DNA of 64,000 nt from Herbidospora galbida (GCF_005233835.1 NZ_SZQA01000033.1:1-64000), one strand, 5' to 3'. Positions 22,946 through 30,926 are shown, counted from the first letter of the stretch. Notes: a model not told the origin generated them from the sequence alone. Numbers and translations are program-made.

Positions 22946-23467
22946 ATGAAGTTCACGACGGTTGACCCACAGCCGGAGGACGACAAGATCATTCCGACGC
23001 ACCGGATCAAGCTCTACGGATACGGCTGGACGCGGTTCCGGCTGATCAGTTTCGAAGCGGACACGGATTATGGCTTCTGGTACGGCAGGGCCCGTGTACA
23101 GGCGATGAACGGCGACGTTCGGTGGATTGACTTTGGTAAGTACAACTACACGAACATCGAATCCCTGACCGAAAACGACAAGGGTGCGTTCCCGTTTCAC
23201 AAGGATGCGCCGCGCGTGGGTGGCGGATACGACAAGGCGGTTCTCGGAGGAACGACGTTCTGTCCTCGTCTCGGAGAGATGACTATTAACGCTATCGCGC
23301 ACACGGACGAAACGTGGGCGGCCGTCGTCATGCAGCCAAAGGAAGGGGACGAGTGGGTGTGTTACATGGTGAACACGAAGACGGGTGAACTGTCGAATGG
23401 CGTGTTCGGTGACATGACAAACGTGTTCGTTCGCTTTGCGGAGCGTGTGAATCCGGCCGCATTCTGA
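22946..23467 (+). CDS. Hypothetical protein
   Basis: 173 residues from the ATG at 22946, with AGGAGGA 8 nt upstream; the frame stays open upstream without a signal. It is beta-rich with many aromatic residues (YGYGWTRFRLISFEADTDYG, WYGRARVQAM). Not recognised. It lies between the two hairpin element copies and so forms its own transcription unit or cassette. Confidence 0.65.
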   Translation: MKFTTVDPQPEDDKIIPTHRIKLYGYGWTRFRLISFEADTDYGFWYGRARVQAMNGDVRWIDFGKYNYTNIESLTENDKGAFPFHKDAPRVGGGYDKAVLGGTTFCPRLGEMTINAIAHTDETWAAVVMQPKEGDEWVCYMVNTKTGELSNGVFGDMTNVFVRFAERVNPAAF

Positions 23468-23552
23468 CTAGGCCGTTGGTGATTGGGCCCGAATTCCGCC
23501 AGGGGTTCGGGCCTTAGTCATCTCGGATGTGTCATATAGCGAGAGGACAAGC
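23468..23552 (+). repeat. Intergenic hairpin element, copy B
   Basis: Copy of the element at 22863: GGCCGTTGGTGATT, hairpin arms GGGCCCGAA and TTCGGGCCT, then TTAGTCATCTCGGATGTGTC. The stem is one C-G pair longer than in copy A, a compensatory change. It leads into the next gene's GAGAGGACA start signal. Confidence 0.7.
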
Positions 23553-23771
23553 ATGGAACTCAAGTTGGGTCAAACGCTTCACCACAACGCCACGGGAGAC
23601 GCCTTGCTGTTGGCTATGGCGTTCACTAGAACGGGACGCACGGTCATCGTTCTATGCGGTGGAAGCGAGTCGGTCTGTACGTTCATCGACGACAACGGAG
23701 AAATGGACGCTGGCATATACGGCACTTTGGGGTGGACCATGGAATGGTTCGCCCGTCGTGTCACTGAGTAA
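23553..23771 (+). CDS. Small hypothetical protein
   Basis: 72 residues from the ATG at 23553 behind GAGAGGACAAGC. It is a compact beta-rich protein (MELKLGQTLHHNATGDALLL, VIVLCGGSESVCTFID). It resembles small SH3-like or DUF-type phage proteins, but no family is claimed. Confidence 0.6.
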   Translation: MELKLGQTLHHNATGDALLLAMAFTRTGRTVIVLCGGSESVCTFIDDNGEMDAGIYGTLGWTMEWFARRVTE

Positions 23772-23786
23772 GCCGTAAGGACTCGT

Positions 23787-23841
23787 CTAGGACTCGCATC
23801 GGGTCTAGCTCTAGTAGCTAGGCCCCATTGCATGGCTAGCC
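23787..23841 (+). repeat. Second hairpin-element family, copy 1
   Basis: CTAGGACTCGCATCG, then a hairpin GGGTCTAGCT/AGCTAGGCCC, then CATTGCATGGCTAG. The flanks recur at 25264-25318 around a different hairpin, so the element is modular. It is probably a terminator. Confidence 0.6.
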
Positions 23842-23877
23842 AGTCATGTGTTGGACGCCGATTTTGGAAGGTGTCGC

Positions 23878-23967
23878 ATGTACATGCAGTTCCTTAAGGT
23901 CACCAACACGCGTCGCCTGTTCTACGGCTACAGGATGACGCGCGCCACGTGGCGCAAGTACAAGTAG
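23878..23967 (+). CDS. Basic micro-protein
   Basis: 29 residues (MYMQFLKVTNTRRLFYGYRM...), strongly basic and aromatic, with GGAAGG 6-7 nt before the ATG. It fills an otherwise empty gap and shares codon style with neighbours. Short length makes this uncertain. Confidence 0.4.
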   Translation: MYMQFLKVTNTRRLFYGYRMTRATWRKYK

Positions 23968-23994
23968 CCCAACTAGTCAACTCAAGGGAGAGAC

Positions 23995-24300
23995 ATGCAG
24001 ACCACGATTCGTCAGGTCATCCGGCATAAGCGCCGTCCGCGCCGTGAGCCGTCCAAGTCGTACGTCAAGAAGACACGCATGGTCCCGATCAAGGAATGCA
24101 CGGTGAAGGACATCCGGGAACACCTGGCGAACTGTGACCGGTGCATGTCTCCCGGAAGCCTGGTCATCTTCTATCTCGACCGGGAAAAGGCCGCGATTCT
24201 CGCGAATGATGCGAGTGAGGCGCGTTACTGGGGACTCAAGGTGGACAACCAGATTGCCGCCCACCACAAGGGTTGGCTTGAGTTCCCGATCGCGGGCTGA
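23995..24300 (+). CDS. Hypothetical protein with Cys pair
   Basis: 101 residues, start behind AAGGGAGAG. Basic N-terminus (RHKRRPRREPSKSYVKKTR), then a domain with ANCDRCMSPGSLVIFYLDREK and a Trp-containing end. The C-x2-C pair alone is insufficient for a zinc finger. Function unknown. Confidence 0.6.
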   Translation: MQTTIRQVIRHKRRPRREPSKSYVKKTRMVPIKECTVKDIREHLANCDRCMSPGSLVIFYLDREKAAILANDASEARYWGLKVDNQIAAHHKGWLEFPIAG

Positions 24301-24401
24301 AAAGCCGAAACGCGCAGTGATGCGCGTCGTGTTGGGTGTGGTGCCCAATGCCTGACGACTGGTAGCCGTCAGCTCCGCGCCGAATTTCAGGAGGTAGCAG
24401 T
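24301..24401 (+). promoter_or_regulatory. Intergenic region with three consecutive small hairpins
   Basis: ACGCGCA/TGCGCGT, TTGGG/CCCAA and CTGACG/CGTCAG pair in sequence between 24310 and 24372. They are followed by GCCGAATTTCAGGAGGT, a motif almost repeated at 25338 before another start. It may be a terminator plus start-associated sequence. Confidence 0.4.
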
Positions 24402-24584
24402 ATGACGAACAAGGTCAAGAAACTCGCGCTCTTCTACATCTGGGATTGGAAGCGCCGGGGGTTCTGGCTGTGTCCCACGATTTACGCGGAAGCTATCGCT
24501 GACGCCAAACTCATGGTCGAGTTGTACGGAGACACGGAAGCCGTCAACCGTCGTCTGCGTGAAATGAAGACGTACACCATCTAA
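24402..24584 (+). CDS. Small hypothetical protein
   Basis: 60 residues with AGGAGGTAGCAGT before the ATG. Basic start (MTNKVKKLALFYIWDWKRR) and a helical end. Not recognised. Confidence 0.55.
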   Translation: MTNKVKKLALFYIWDWKRRGFWLCPTIYAEAIADAKLMVELYGDTEAVNRRLREMKTYTI

Positions 24585-24602
24585 GAGCTAGGAGATACGT
24601 AC

Positions 24603-25001
24603 ATGGGTGACCTTGAGTTGGTCATGGCTGATGTCACGCGCTCGCACCGTAGCCAGACGCCGATTTACGACGGCACGGCAAAGGTGATCGCGTCGTGGTG
24701 GTACGGAGGACACAGCCACGCTTTTACTGGCCTCAACATGTCCGGGCGTATCTACATGCCTGAACTCTTGGCGGAAATCGATGGCGCAATTGAGTACGTT
24801 CGAAAGAGCCCTGCAAATCATTGGGACGCACACAAGCGGGTCAACGATCAGGGAACGCGTAGGCACAACCTAGCGGCCTTAGAGGCCCTTAAGGTCTACG
24901 TCCAGTACCACAAGAACCGGGGGCCGCAAGAGGGATGGGGGCGCGTGTGGGTGGATGTGCTCACGCCCGAGGACGAATACAGCATCTTGGAAGGTGAATA
25001 G
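24603..25001 (+). CDS. Hypothetical protein
   Basis: 132 residues preceded by GCTAGGAG. N-terminal beta segments with WWYGGHSHAFTG, then a long helix (LLAEIDGAIEYVRKSPANHW) and a second helix (LAALEALKVYVQYHKN). Not recognised. The next gene follows after 2 bp. Confidence 0.6.
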   Translation: MGDLELVMADVTRSHRSQTPIYDGTAKVIASWWYGGHSHAFTGLNMSGRIYMPELLAEIDGAIEYVRKSPANHWDAHKRVNDQGTRRHNLAALEALKVYVQYHKNRGPQEGWGRVWVDVLTPEDEYSILEGE

Positions 25002-25003
25002 TC

Positions 25004-25261
25004 ATGTGCCGAAATGACTCGCCTATGGTGACCGTGTACATGCCGTCTAACGGTCTCTATCAGGTGGTACCAAGCCGCCTGGCCGCGATTGAAGCGCGGT
25101 ACCTACCGAACACGCTAGATGATCTCAAGGCGCACGTCCGGCGCATTCTGCGCGACGACTACGGCAACCCTGATGGCGCGATCGTCGCGCACATGGAAGG
25201 AATCGAAACAATCACTCAGTGCCTTGTCGTGCTCGCCGAATTACACGGCATGGGGAGCTAG
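25004..25261 (+). CDS. Small hypothetical protein
   Basis: 85 residues, 2 bp after the previous stop, so the genes are coupled. It contains LPNTLDDLKAHVRRILRDDY and a second helix (IETITQCLVVLAELHGMG). Not recognised. Confidence 0.55.
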   Translation: MCRNDSPMVTVYMPSNGLYQVVPSRLAAIEARYLPNTLDDLKAHVRRILRDDYGNPDGAIVAHMEGIETITQCLVVLAELHGMGS

Positions 25262-25263
25262 TC

Positions 25264-25318
25264 CTAGGACTCGCAACGCGGGCACCGGTCACGTACCGGT
25301 GTCCTATTGCGTGGCTAG
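25264..25318 (+). repeat. Second hairpin-element family, copy 2
   Basis: CTAGGACTCGCAACG, then a hairpin GGGCACCGGT/ACCGGTGTCC, then TATTGCGTGGCTAG. The flanks match the copy at 23787, while the hairpin sequence differs completely. Confidence 0.6.
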
Positions 25319-25365
25319 TACAGCACGTTAGTTAGGTGCCGAAATATCAGGAGGTCCCGCTAGGC

Positions 25366-25644
25366 ATGGGATTCCAGTACAGCAGTCACATCGCGGCTCT
25401 GGGGGCTCTGCGAACGCTGGCAGACAAAGAGGGGCTTTGGAGTCATCGCGACTTCAGAAGTTCCGGCCCGCAACTGTTGATCGGTGAGCCGGAAACCGGG
25501 AAGTACATCCGCGTGTTCTGCTTCCGCAACAACTACAAGGTGTTCATCCCCGGTGCGCCGGATGACGCACAGGGGATCGTATTCCGGGAAGAGCCGCAGG
25601 AAGTGTTAGACGCACTTCCCGCACTACTCAAGAATGTGACATAA
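25366..25644 (+). CDS. Hypothetical protein
   Basis: 92 residues from the ATG at 25366, which has AGGAGGT upstream; a GTG at 25336 would place that site inside the gene. It contains SHIAALGALRTLADKEGLW and a beta-rich end (YIRVFCFRNNYKVFIPG). Not recognised. Confidence 0.6.
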   Translation: MGFQYSSHIAALGALRTLADKEGLWSHRDFRSSGPQLLIGEPETGKYIRVFCFRNNYKVFIPGAPDDAQGIVFREEPQEVLDALPALLKNVT

Positions 25645-25645
25645 C

Positions 25646-25768
25646 ATGATGGCCGATGAAGACGTAGACGTCGATTTCGAAATCCCGTGGTACGTAGACG
25701 ACGAATTCGATCCCGACCACTGCACGGAACACGGTCACAGTATCGACCTGTGCCGCCATCTCGACTGA
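25646..25768 (+). CDS. Acidic micro-protein with Cys/His motif
   Basis: 40 residues, very acidic (MADEDVDVDFEIPWYVDDEF), ending HCTEHGHSIDLCRHLD, a C-x2-H-x-H ... C-x-H pattern. The ATG lies 1 bp after the preceding stop; no strong ribosome binding site is seen, consistent with coupling. DNA-mimic-like acidity is notable but unproven. Confidence 0.5.
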   Translation: MMADEDVDVDFEIPWYVDDEFDPDHCTEHGHSIDLCRHLD

Positions 25769-25778
25769 TCATCTGATC

Positions 25779-25820
25779 AAGGCCGCACACGTACCACTTC
25801 TCCGGAACGTGTGCGGTCTT
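25779..25820 (+). terminator. Intrinsic terminator
   Basis: GACCGCACACGT-type arms (AGGCCGCACACGT and ACGTGTGCGGTCTT) form a stem of about 12 bp with a 13-nt loop, followed by TCTTATTCATG. Confidence 0.75.
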
Positions 25821-25864
25821 ATTCATGTGATCCCCAACCATCTAGCCGAAAGGCCGAATTCACC

Positions 25865-26320
25865 ATGCACGAATTCAGCGAGTACCCCAAAAAGGCAGCC
25901 AACGGTAGGGACATGTATTGGGCGTGTTGCGTCTCGACCATTGGCCCGACTTGCGGTCACAAGGCCTTGCCGCAGGATGACTCCATGACGCTCTACCCGC
26001 GTACCGAGCCTCTCAACGTCAACATGCCTAAGACGTACTTCGGTCGCAAGCCTGAAGATCTCACCCATGGTCTGGGGTGGGTGCGTGCCTGCCCGATTTA
26101 TCAGGTGCCGAGTTCTCCCGGCTCTACGCGCCCGGAAGTCGGTGAATACGCATTCTCCTGCTACGTGGTCGAAACGTTCGGCAACGACATGGTGAAAGTG
26201 CGGTTCGACTGGGACGGAGTGCCCGGCCAGCGTGAACAGATCGTCTACCCTCACGAAATTCACGCTCCCAAGTGTCAGTGCCGCGCCTGTAAGACCGACC
26301 ACATTTACAACGTCGACTAG
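25865..26320 (+). CDS. Hypothetical protein with terminal Cys cluster
   Basis: 151 residues from the ATG at 25865 (MHEFSEYPKKAANGRDMYWA). It has scattered Cys residues (WACCVSTIGPTCGH) and a C-terminal CQCRACKTDH cluster likely to bind zinc together with nearby histidines. The middle is beta-rich. Not recognised. Confidence 0.6.
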   Translation: MHEFSEYPKKAANGRDMYWACCVSTIGPTCGHKALPQDDSMTLYPRTEPLNVNMPKTYFGRKPEDLTHGLGWVRACPIYQVPSSPGSTRPEVGEYAFSCYVVETFGNDMVKVRFDWDGVPGQREQIVYPHEIHAPKCQCRACKTDHIYNVD

Positions 26321-26350
26321 ACCCAAATCCATCGAAACGGAGAGCGCGTC

Positions 26351-27001
26351 ATGATGTTTAATCTCGAAGAGGAGACGGGCTACCGCTGCGCGGTGGACGG
26401 TCGCGACTTCTACACGGAAGAGATGAGGCTCTTACTCAAGGTCAGGTTCCGAATTTCGGTGCCCCTGAAGAACCCCGAGATGTTCGACTACCTGAATGGT
26501 ACGGTGTTCCTCTGCGGGCCGTGCCGTCGTGATTTCGAGCACATCATCGCGCCTCACATCATCAAAGAACGGGAGCACACCTGTCGTGAGCCTGAAGGCG
26601 AACAGGCCAACGAGTGTGAAGCGAACGGGCACCAGGAATACACCGAATATGAGGTGTTGTGGATCGAGGTGTGCGAGTTCGACACTGACGTCAACGGCAA
26701 TCCCAAGTCCATCTATGAGGTCGCGGCAGAGGACATGACGCGTGACTGCGGGTGGCCTCTCACGGACGGATACGACTGGTTCTCTTGGGAGCCCTACCAG
26801 GAATACCGAACCAGCGCCGACACCTGTTACACGCAAGACAAGGCGTTCTTGCGCGGTCAGTGGCCTGATGGTGATCACTACGAGGCTCACGGCCGAATCC
26901 GCGACGTGTTCGACCGCTGGGAGACCAAACGGCGTACCGAGTGGGACGACTACCAGGCGCGCACCGCTGCCCATCAGGCTCGGATGAAGACCAACGCGTA
27001 A
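26351..27001 (+). CDS. Hypothetical protein with zinc-ribbon-like N-terminus
   Basis: 216 residues. The N-terminal domain shows YRCAVDGRDF ... FLCGPCRRDFEHI ... HTC, suggesting one or two metal sites in an HNH-like or zinc-ribbon arrangement. The C-terminal half is Trp- and acid-rich (YDWFSWEPYQEYR) and ends in a helix. No nuclease motif is certain. Confidence 0.6.
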   Translation: MMFNLEEETGYRCAVDGRDFYTEEMRLLLKVRFRISVPLKNPEMFDYLNGTVFLCGPCRRDFEHIIAPHIIKEREHTCREPEGEQANECEANGHQEYTEYEVLWIEVCEFDTDVNGNPKSIYEVAAEDMTRDCGWPLTDGYDWFSWEPYQEYRTSADTCYTQDKAFLRGQWPDGDHYEAHGRIRDVFDRWETKRRTEWDDYQARTAAHQARMKTNA

Positions 27002-27011
27002 CGCTGGACGT

Positions 27012-27039
27012 GGGGCCTGAGATTCGGGGATCAGGCCCT
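27012..27039 (+). terminator. Hairpin terminator candidate
   Basis: GGGGCCTGA and TCAGGCCCT pair around a 10-nt loop just after the preceding gene. No strong T tract is present. Confidence 0.5.
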
Positions 27040-27093
27040 AGCGTCGAACGGACGCGTTAACCTACAAGGCTGCCTACACACCAAAGGATGATC

Positions 27094-27522
27094 ATGACTG
27101 AGACTCGACCGCACCACTGGCACATCGCGCATGGCCTGGCGGGCTACGGACCGGACGGCGCGGACGGCTACAACACCGCTACGGAGATCAGCGGGTCTGG
27201 TGGTCTCGCCGACCAGATCAGCGACGAACTCGACCGAGACGCCGAATCGGCTCACGGTCTGATCAGGACTGAAGGTGAGGCGGGCAACTTCAAAGAGGCC
27301 TTCGAGGCGTGGGAGCTTCACGACAAGCTGACTACGCTGTCCCTCAACTTCAGCATCAGGCGAGAGGACGCGCCTCTCTACAAGGATGATAAGCCGCTGT
27401 GGGAGAGGACCGTTCTCCGGCTGGTGGCCGAAAACTTCCCGCTGGACGTGTCGGACAACTCGCGGATGTACGTGTGGGAGTGCACGGAGCCGGAATGCGA
27501 GCATCTCACCGACGACGAATAA
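27094..27522 (+). CDS. Hypothetical protein
   Basis: 142 residues from the ATG at 27094; an ATG at 27088 directly abuts the AAAGG site. It begins MTETRPHHWHIAHGLAGYGP and has a long acidic helix region, then ends YVWECTEPECEHLTDDE with a Cys/His pair. Not recognised. Confidence 0.6.
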   Translation: MTETRPHHWHIAHGLAGYGPDGADGYNTATEISGSGGLADQISDELDRDAESAHGLIRTEGEAGNFKEAFEAWELHDKLTTLSLNFSIRREDAPLYKDDKPLWERTVLRLVAENFPLDVSDNSRMYVWECTEPECEHLTDDE

Positions 27523-27594
27523 GCTTCCCCGCCGAAATCTCGGGCCCTGGCGAAATCGCTAGGGCCTTTGTCATACATAGGAATAGGAACGCGG

Positions 27595-27732
27595 ATGTCA
27601 AGCTACACACCCACCACATGTCCTCAGTCAGGTTGTGGGCAGCAGGGAACATTCCTGTCGAACTACGGAACCGGCAATGAGGCCCTGTACATGTGTCCGA
27701 ACAACCACCAGTGGACTGCCAAGAAGAAGTAA
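27595..27732 (+). CDS. Zinc-ribbon micro-protein
   Basis: 45 residues: TTCPQSGCGQQGTFLSN and YMCPNNHQWTAKKK, a C-x4-C ... C-x3-H arrangement typical of a single zinc ribbon. AGGAAC lies 5-10 nt before the ATG. Preceded by a hairpin with a GGGCCTTTGTCAT tail. Confidence 0.6.
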   Translation: MSSYTPTTCPQSGCGQQGTFLSNYGTGNEALYMCPNNHQWTAKKK

Positions 27733-27751
27733 CCCACCAGAAAGGTAGAAC

Positions 27752-28075
27752 ATGAACACCGAGCGATTCACGCCGGAATACTTCAAGCCGCGCGTTGCCA
27801 AAGGCGTCGACAAGCTCGACGAGAAGAACCCCGGATGGTTCCACGATGTCAATCCGGACCTGTTAGAGATGGACTCCGCCGACGCCTGTATCCTCGGCCT
27901 GCTCTACGGCTGGTACTTCAGTGGGCTCCGAGCCTTGTCTGTCACGGACGGTACAGAATTCGGCTACAACATCGACTTCGAAGAGTCCGACTGCGATGAG
28001 GTCCGGTCGGAGGCCTGGCACACGCTTCTAGTCCTCTGGCTGGACGTCATCGATGAGAAGAGGAAGGCATCATGA
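27752..28075 (+). CDS. Hypothetical protein
   Basis: 107 residues with AAAGGTAGA before the ATG. Helical and acidic (CILGLLYGWYFSGLRAL, WHTLLVLWLDVIDEKRK). Its stop overlaps the next start by 4 bp (ATGA). Not recognised. Confidence 0.6.
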   Translation: MNTERFTPEYFKPRVAKGVDKLDEKNPGWFHDVNPDLLEMDSADACILGLLYGWYFSGLRALSVTDGTEFGYNIDFEESDCDEVRSEAWHTLLVLWLDVIDEKRKAS

Positions 28076-28347
28076 CCACCGTGACCGATGGTTGGCGCGT
28101 CGGCGACGTCGTCAGGCTCCCGGCCGATCAGACCGTGTGGGAAGTCGATAGCGTCTACCGGCGTCAGGGTGAGGTGGTCGAACTGATCCTAGGCCGCTCG
28201 GATGCAAACACCACGGATGATGGTGCCCGGTGGGCTCGCGGAACCGTGAGGGCTGTGTCTCCGGATCGCGTCACACGGGTCAAGCACTGGTACGAGCGCA
28301 CGCTCTACGGCTTGGATGAAGAGTCCCGTTGGGGCGAGCCTGCCTAG
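28072..28347 (+). CDS. Hypothetical protein (SH3-like beta barrel)
   Basis: 91 residues with WRVGDVVRLPADQTVWEVDS and VELILGRSD, a pattern typical of small SH3-like barrels. Translationally coupled to the previous gene. Function unknown. Confidence 0.55.
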   Translation: MTTVTDGWRVGDVVRLPADQTVWEVDSVYRRQGEVVELILGRSDANTTDDGARWARGTVRAVSPDRVTRVKHWYERTLYGLDEESRWGEPA

Positions 28348-28378
28348 CTTCTGCCAAATCTCCTAGACAAGGACACTC

Positions 28379-28789
28379 ATGGACACGGGATTACTTCTCT
28401 GGCGCGTAACTCTGCAATGGCAGAAGAAGATTACGGCTGCTCTTAAGCCCTTGGGCCTGACCCACGTGCAGTTTGCTCTTATGAGTGAGCTGGAGCGCGT
28501 GAGGTCCGAAGACGGGCAGGTCAACCAGAAGCAGCTAGCCAGGCGAGCACGCACAGACGAGATGATGACCGGGCAGGTCCTGCGGGTTCTCGAAACGCGG
28601 GGGCTGGTCATCCGGTGGCGCGCTGAGAGCAACCGGCAAAGCATTCTGGTTAGGCTGACGGACCTTGGGCACGAGCGCCTGACCACGGCTACACCTGTCG
28701 TCAAGGCCGTCGATGACACGTTCTTCGGGGCTGCCGAGCCGGACCTGAGAGACCTCTTTACCCTGCTGGGTGAGAGCGAGACTGCCTAG
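28379..28789 (+). CDS. MarR family transcriptional regulator
   Basis: 136 residues with the winged-helix MarR pattern: LKPLGLTHVQFALMSELERV, then VNQKQLARRARTDEMMTGQV, recognition helix and VLRVLETRGLVIRW, wing (ILVRLTDLGHERL). MarR dimers bind palindromes and respond to small ligands. It lies inside the rightward array, so it may control nearby genes or host functions. Confidence 0.88.
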   Translation: MDTGLLLWRVTLQWQKKITAALKPLGLTHVQFALMSELERVRSEDGQVNQKQLARRARTDEMMTGQVLRVLETRGLVIRWRAESNRQSILVRLTDLGHERLTTATPVVKAVDDTFFGAAEPDLRDLFTLLGESETA

Positions 28790-28803
28790 CCTGGCCCGAA
28801 AAT

Positions 28804-28825
28804 CGGCCCCCTGTCGTAGGGCCCC
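28804..28825 (+). terminator. Hairpin after the MarR gene
   Basis: GGCCCCCT and AGGGCCCC pair imperfectly around GTCGT. It is preceded by CCCGAAAATC, a variant of the recurrent GCCGAAATT motif, and followed by the GAGAGGACA start signal of the next gene. Confidence 0.45.
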
Positions 28826-28867
28826 ACTACCCTGCACCTGATACATAGAGCGAGAGGACACACCGGC

Positions 28868-29140
28868 ATGGGTGCCGAGATTGCCGAACCCCCAGACGGC
28901 TTCAAGGTCGGGGACATCCTGATTCTCTTCCGGACTGGTCCCGGGGATGACGGGGACTACGCGAGCCCCGCCACGACCCGTCACGCGATCATGGCTGCTC
29001 TCAGCAAGGCTGGCCTACGACCTTCTGAGGGGTCATTGCGTGACCATGAGGACATCATGGCGTTCCGGGAGCGTGGAACTCTCCTTGAGCCCATGATCCT
29101 CACCCTAGGCCGTAGCGGCTGGAACCCGCCCGGCCGCTAG
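28868..29140 (+). CDS. Hypothetical protein
   Basis: 90 residues. FKVGDILILFRTGPGDDGDY near the start and helices ATTRHAIMAALSKAGLRP. Not recognised. Start signal GAGAGGACACACCGGC. Confidence 0.55.
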   Translation: MGAEIAEPPDGFKVGDILILFRTGPGDDGDYASPATTRHAIMAALSKAGLRPSEGSLRDHEDIMAFRERGTLLEPMILTLGRSGWNPPGR

Positions 29141-29166
29141 CCCGACCAACACCGAGAGGACACGAT

Positions 29167-29631
29167 ATGAAGACTCTGCGTGAGCGCATCACCGACGACG
29201 GTATCCACATCATCTTCGAGAACCCGGACGGCACCGGCGACGACCTGTCAGAGCTCGTCGCCGAGCCCACGCCAACCAGCGGTGCCAAGTGGAAGGTCTG
29301 CCTCAAGCATCACAATCACGGCGGCCTGCTCTGGGTCGACTTCGGTAACTCGATCGCCGCCGGTCTCGACCAGCCCGACGTCAATGAGGTGGTGTTGGGG
29401 CTGGTCGGCAACGCGATCCCCTTCCTCAACAGCGAGCCGTTCCCGGAGTGGGGACGGAATTACTACGGCCTGTCGGTCCGCGACTTCGAGGACAGTGTGT
29501 CCCTGTGGAACTTCGTGGAGAGGGCGTACACCTCCTACGTGGAGAACGAGGAGAAGACGCGCGAACTGATGGAGTGGTTGGGGCCTGACCGGCTGCGAAC
29601 GTACGCCTTCGAGACCGAATTCGACGTCTGA
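29167..29631 (+). CDS. Hypothetical protein
   Basis: 154 residues, preceded by GAGAGGACACGAT. Beta-rich N-terminal half (KVCLKHHNHGGLLWVDFGNS) and helical C-terminus (YVENEEKTRELMEWLGPD). Not recognised. Confidence 0.6.
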   Translation: MKTLRERITDDGIHIIFENPDGTGDDLSELVAEPTPTSGAKWKVCLKHHNHGGLLWVDFGNSIAAGLDQPDVNEVVLGLVGNAIPFLNSEPFPEWGRNYYGLSVRDFEDSVSLWNFVERAYTSYVENEEKTRELMEWLGPDRLRTYAFETEFDV

Positions 29632-29660
29632 GAAGACCAACGACTGAACGGCCTGTACCC

Positions 29661-29691
29661 GACTACCCCTCACGTCAGGTGGTGGGTAGTC
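29661..29691 (+). terminator. Hairpin terminator candidate
   Basis: GACTACCC and GGGTAGTC form a perfect 8-bp stem with a 15-nt loop between two rightward genes. Confidence 0.55.
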
Positions 29692-29742
29692 CGTAGAGGT
29701 TTCAGCCGGAACCCATTCCCGCCGATTTCTGAGAGGCTACAT

Positions 29743-29913
29743 ATGCAGTTCGATATCAACTTTCAAGTGGATAGTAACGGCAGCGGTCCCGGTGAGGCTG
29801 CCTATTCGAAAGACGAGGTGTTCGCCGCGCTCAAAGACGTGCTGTTCTCGACACCCATCCCGATGAATGACGGCGGCGTTCTGATCATCACCCGTATCAG
29901 TCCGATCAACTAG
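29743..29913 (+). CDS. Small hypothetical protein
   Basis: 56 residues (MQFDINFQVDSNGSGPGEAA...VLIITRISPIN), a beta-alpha-beta-like small fold. GAGAGGCTACAT precedes the ATG. Not recognised. Confidence 0.55.
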   Translation: MQFDINFQVDSNGSGPGEAAYSKDEVFAALKDVLFSTPIPMNDGGVLIITRISPIN

Positions 29914-29924
29914 GAGACCAAGCA

Positions 29925-30173
29925 ATGGAACGTAAGCCCAGTGAGACCATGCGGATTCTCACGATCGACACACTTGAGCGCCTGAACCTCAGCAGTGCGG
30001 GCAACCCCCGATTCAAGGTGACGTTCACCAACGGGGAATCGGCGCAGACGCAGAGTGACGCCTCCGTCAACTACGGAATCGAGAACTCCGAATATCGGGG
30101 CGTCCCTCTTAAGGTCACGTTCTCGCCCAACGGTCGCATCACATACATCGAAGTGGCGAAGTCGCAGCCCTGA
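29925..30173 (+). CDS. Small hypothetical protein
   Basis: 82 residues, all-beta by pattern (PRFKVTFTNGESAQTQSDAS, PLKVTFSPNGRITYIEVA). It begins 11 bp after the previous stop with TAGGAGACCAAGCA. Not recognised. Confidence 0.55.
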   Translation: MERKPSETMRILTIDTLERLNLSSAGNPRFKVTFTNGESAQTQSDASVNYGIENSEYRGVPLKVTFSPNGRITYIEVAKSQP

Positions 30174-30211
30174 CTGTACGACATATCAGGCTGCGACAAA
30201 GGTAGGCGCAC

Positions 30212-30868
30212 ATGTCAATCGTCAGACGCGGATACGTCCGCCCGTTCGAAGTCACATATAGGCTCGCGGACGGCACGCGGAGAATGCGGGGCTTCGATTC
30301 GCGAGAGGAGGCTGACAAATGGGCGGACGAGTGCAACAGGCTCGATCCCGGTAGCCTCGTACGTGAGGAATTCGCCGTGGAGAACACGGAAGACGGTGCC
30401 ATCTCCGTGCACATCCCAAGGGTTAACGTGAGCGTGCAGACGGCCAAACGTGTTGAGGCCGCAATCAATCGCATACTCAACACTCAGGTCATGCACGTTG
30501 CGTATCACTCTGGGACGGACAACGGGAACGACGAAGAGCTCTACCAGATCATTTTAGAGATGTTCGACAACGAAGAGTGGTTACGCGAGTCGTACACTGA
30601 CGATCCCCGTCTGCCTGAGTCGGATAACATCACCCTCACGTTGTTTTCTGTGGTTCGTGACGACGTTGAGTTCTGGGTACTCGTCAGCGAAAACCCGGAA
30701 AGTTTCGTCCTGTACCAGTACCCCGACCATGGGGCCGCGATCACTGACTATGAGCAGAGCGTTCGCAACCTCGTCGTGGTCGGTGCTGTGCTGGAAGCCG
30801 ATTTCGAGGTCCCCGGGTTCGAGTACAAGAGTTCCGAGGGTGGTTACTTCCGGTACAACACCCTCTGA
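30212..30868 (+). CDS. Hypothetical protein
   Basis: 218 residues. The first 50 residues (YVRPFEVTYRLADGTRRMRG, SREEADKWADEC) look like a small arm-type domain. The rest is acidic and beta-rich with WVLVSENPESFVLYQYPDHG. A GC-rich hairpin follows. Not recognised. Confidence 0.6.
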   Translation: MSIVRRGYVRPFEVTYRLADGTRRMRGFDSREEADKWADECNRLDPGSLVREEFAVENTEDGAISVHIPRVNVSVQTAKRVEAAINRILNTQVMHVAYHSGTDNGNDEELYQIILEMFDNEEWLRESYTDDPRLPESDNITLTLFSVVRDDVEFWVLVSENPESFVLYQYPDHGAAITDYEQSVRNLVVVGAVLEADFEVPGFEYKSSEGGYFRYNTL

Positions 30869-30896
30869 ATTCTGACCCACACTGATCACTGCGTTC

Positions 30897-30926
30897 GCCT
30901 CCCCTCCTATCGGGGGTAGGGGAGGC
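30897..30926 (+). terminator. GC-rich terminator hairpin
   Basis: GCCTCCCCTCC and GGGGAGGC-ending arm (30897-30926) form a stem of about 9 bp around a G-rich loop. A GGGCCGAAATTC motif lies 30 bp downstream, before the next start. Confidence 0.65.
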
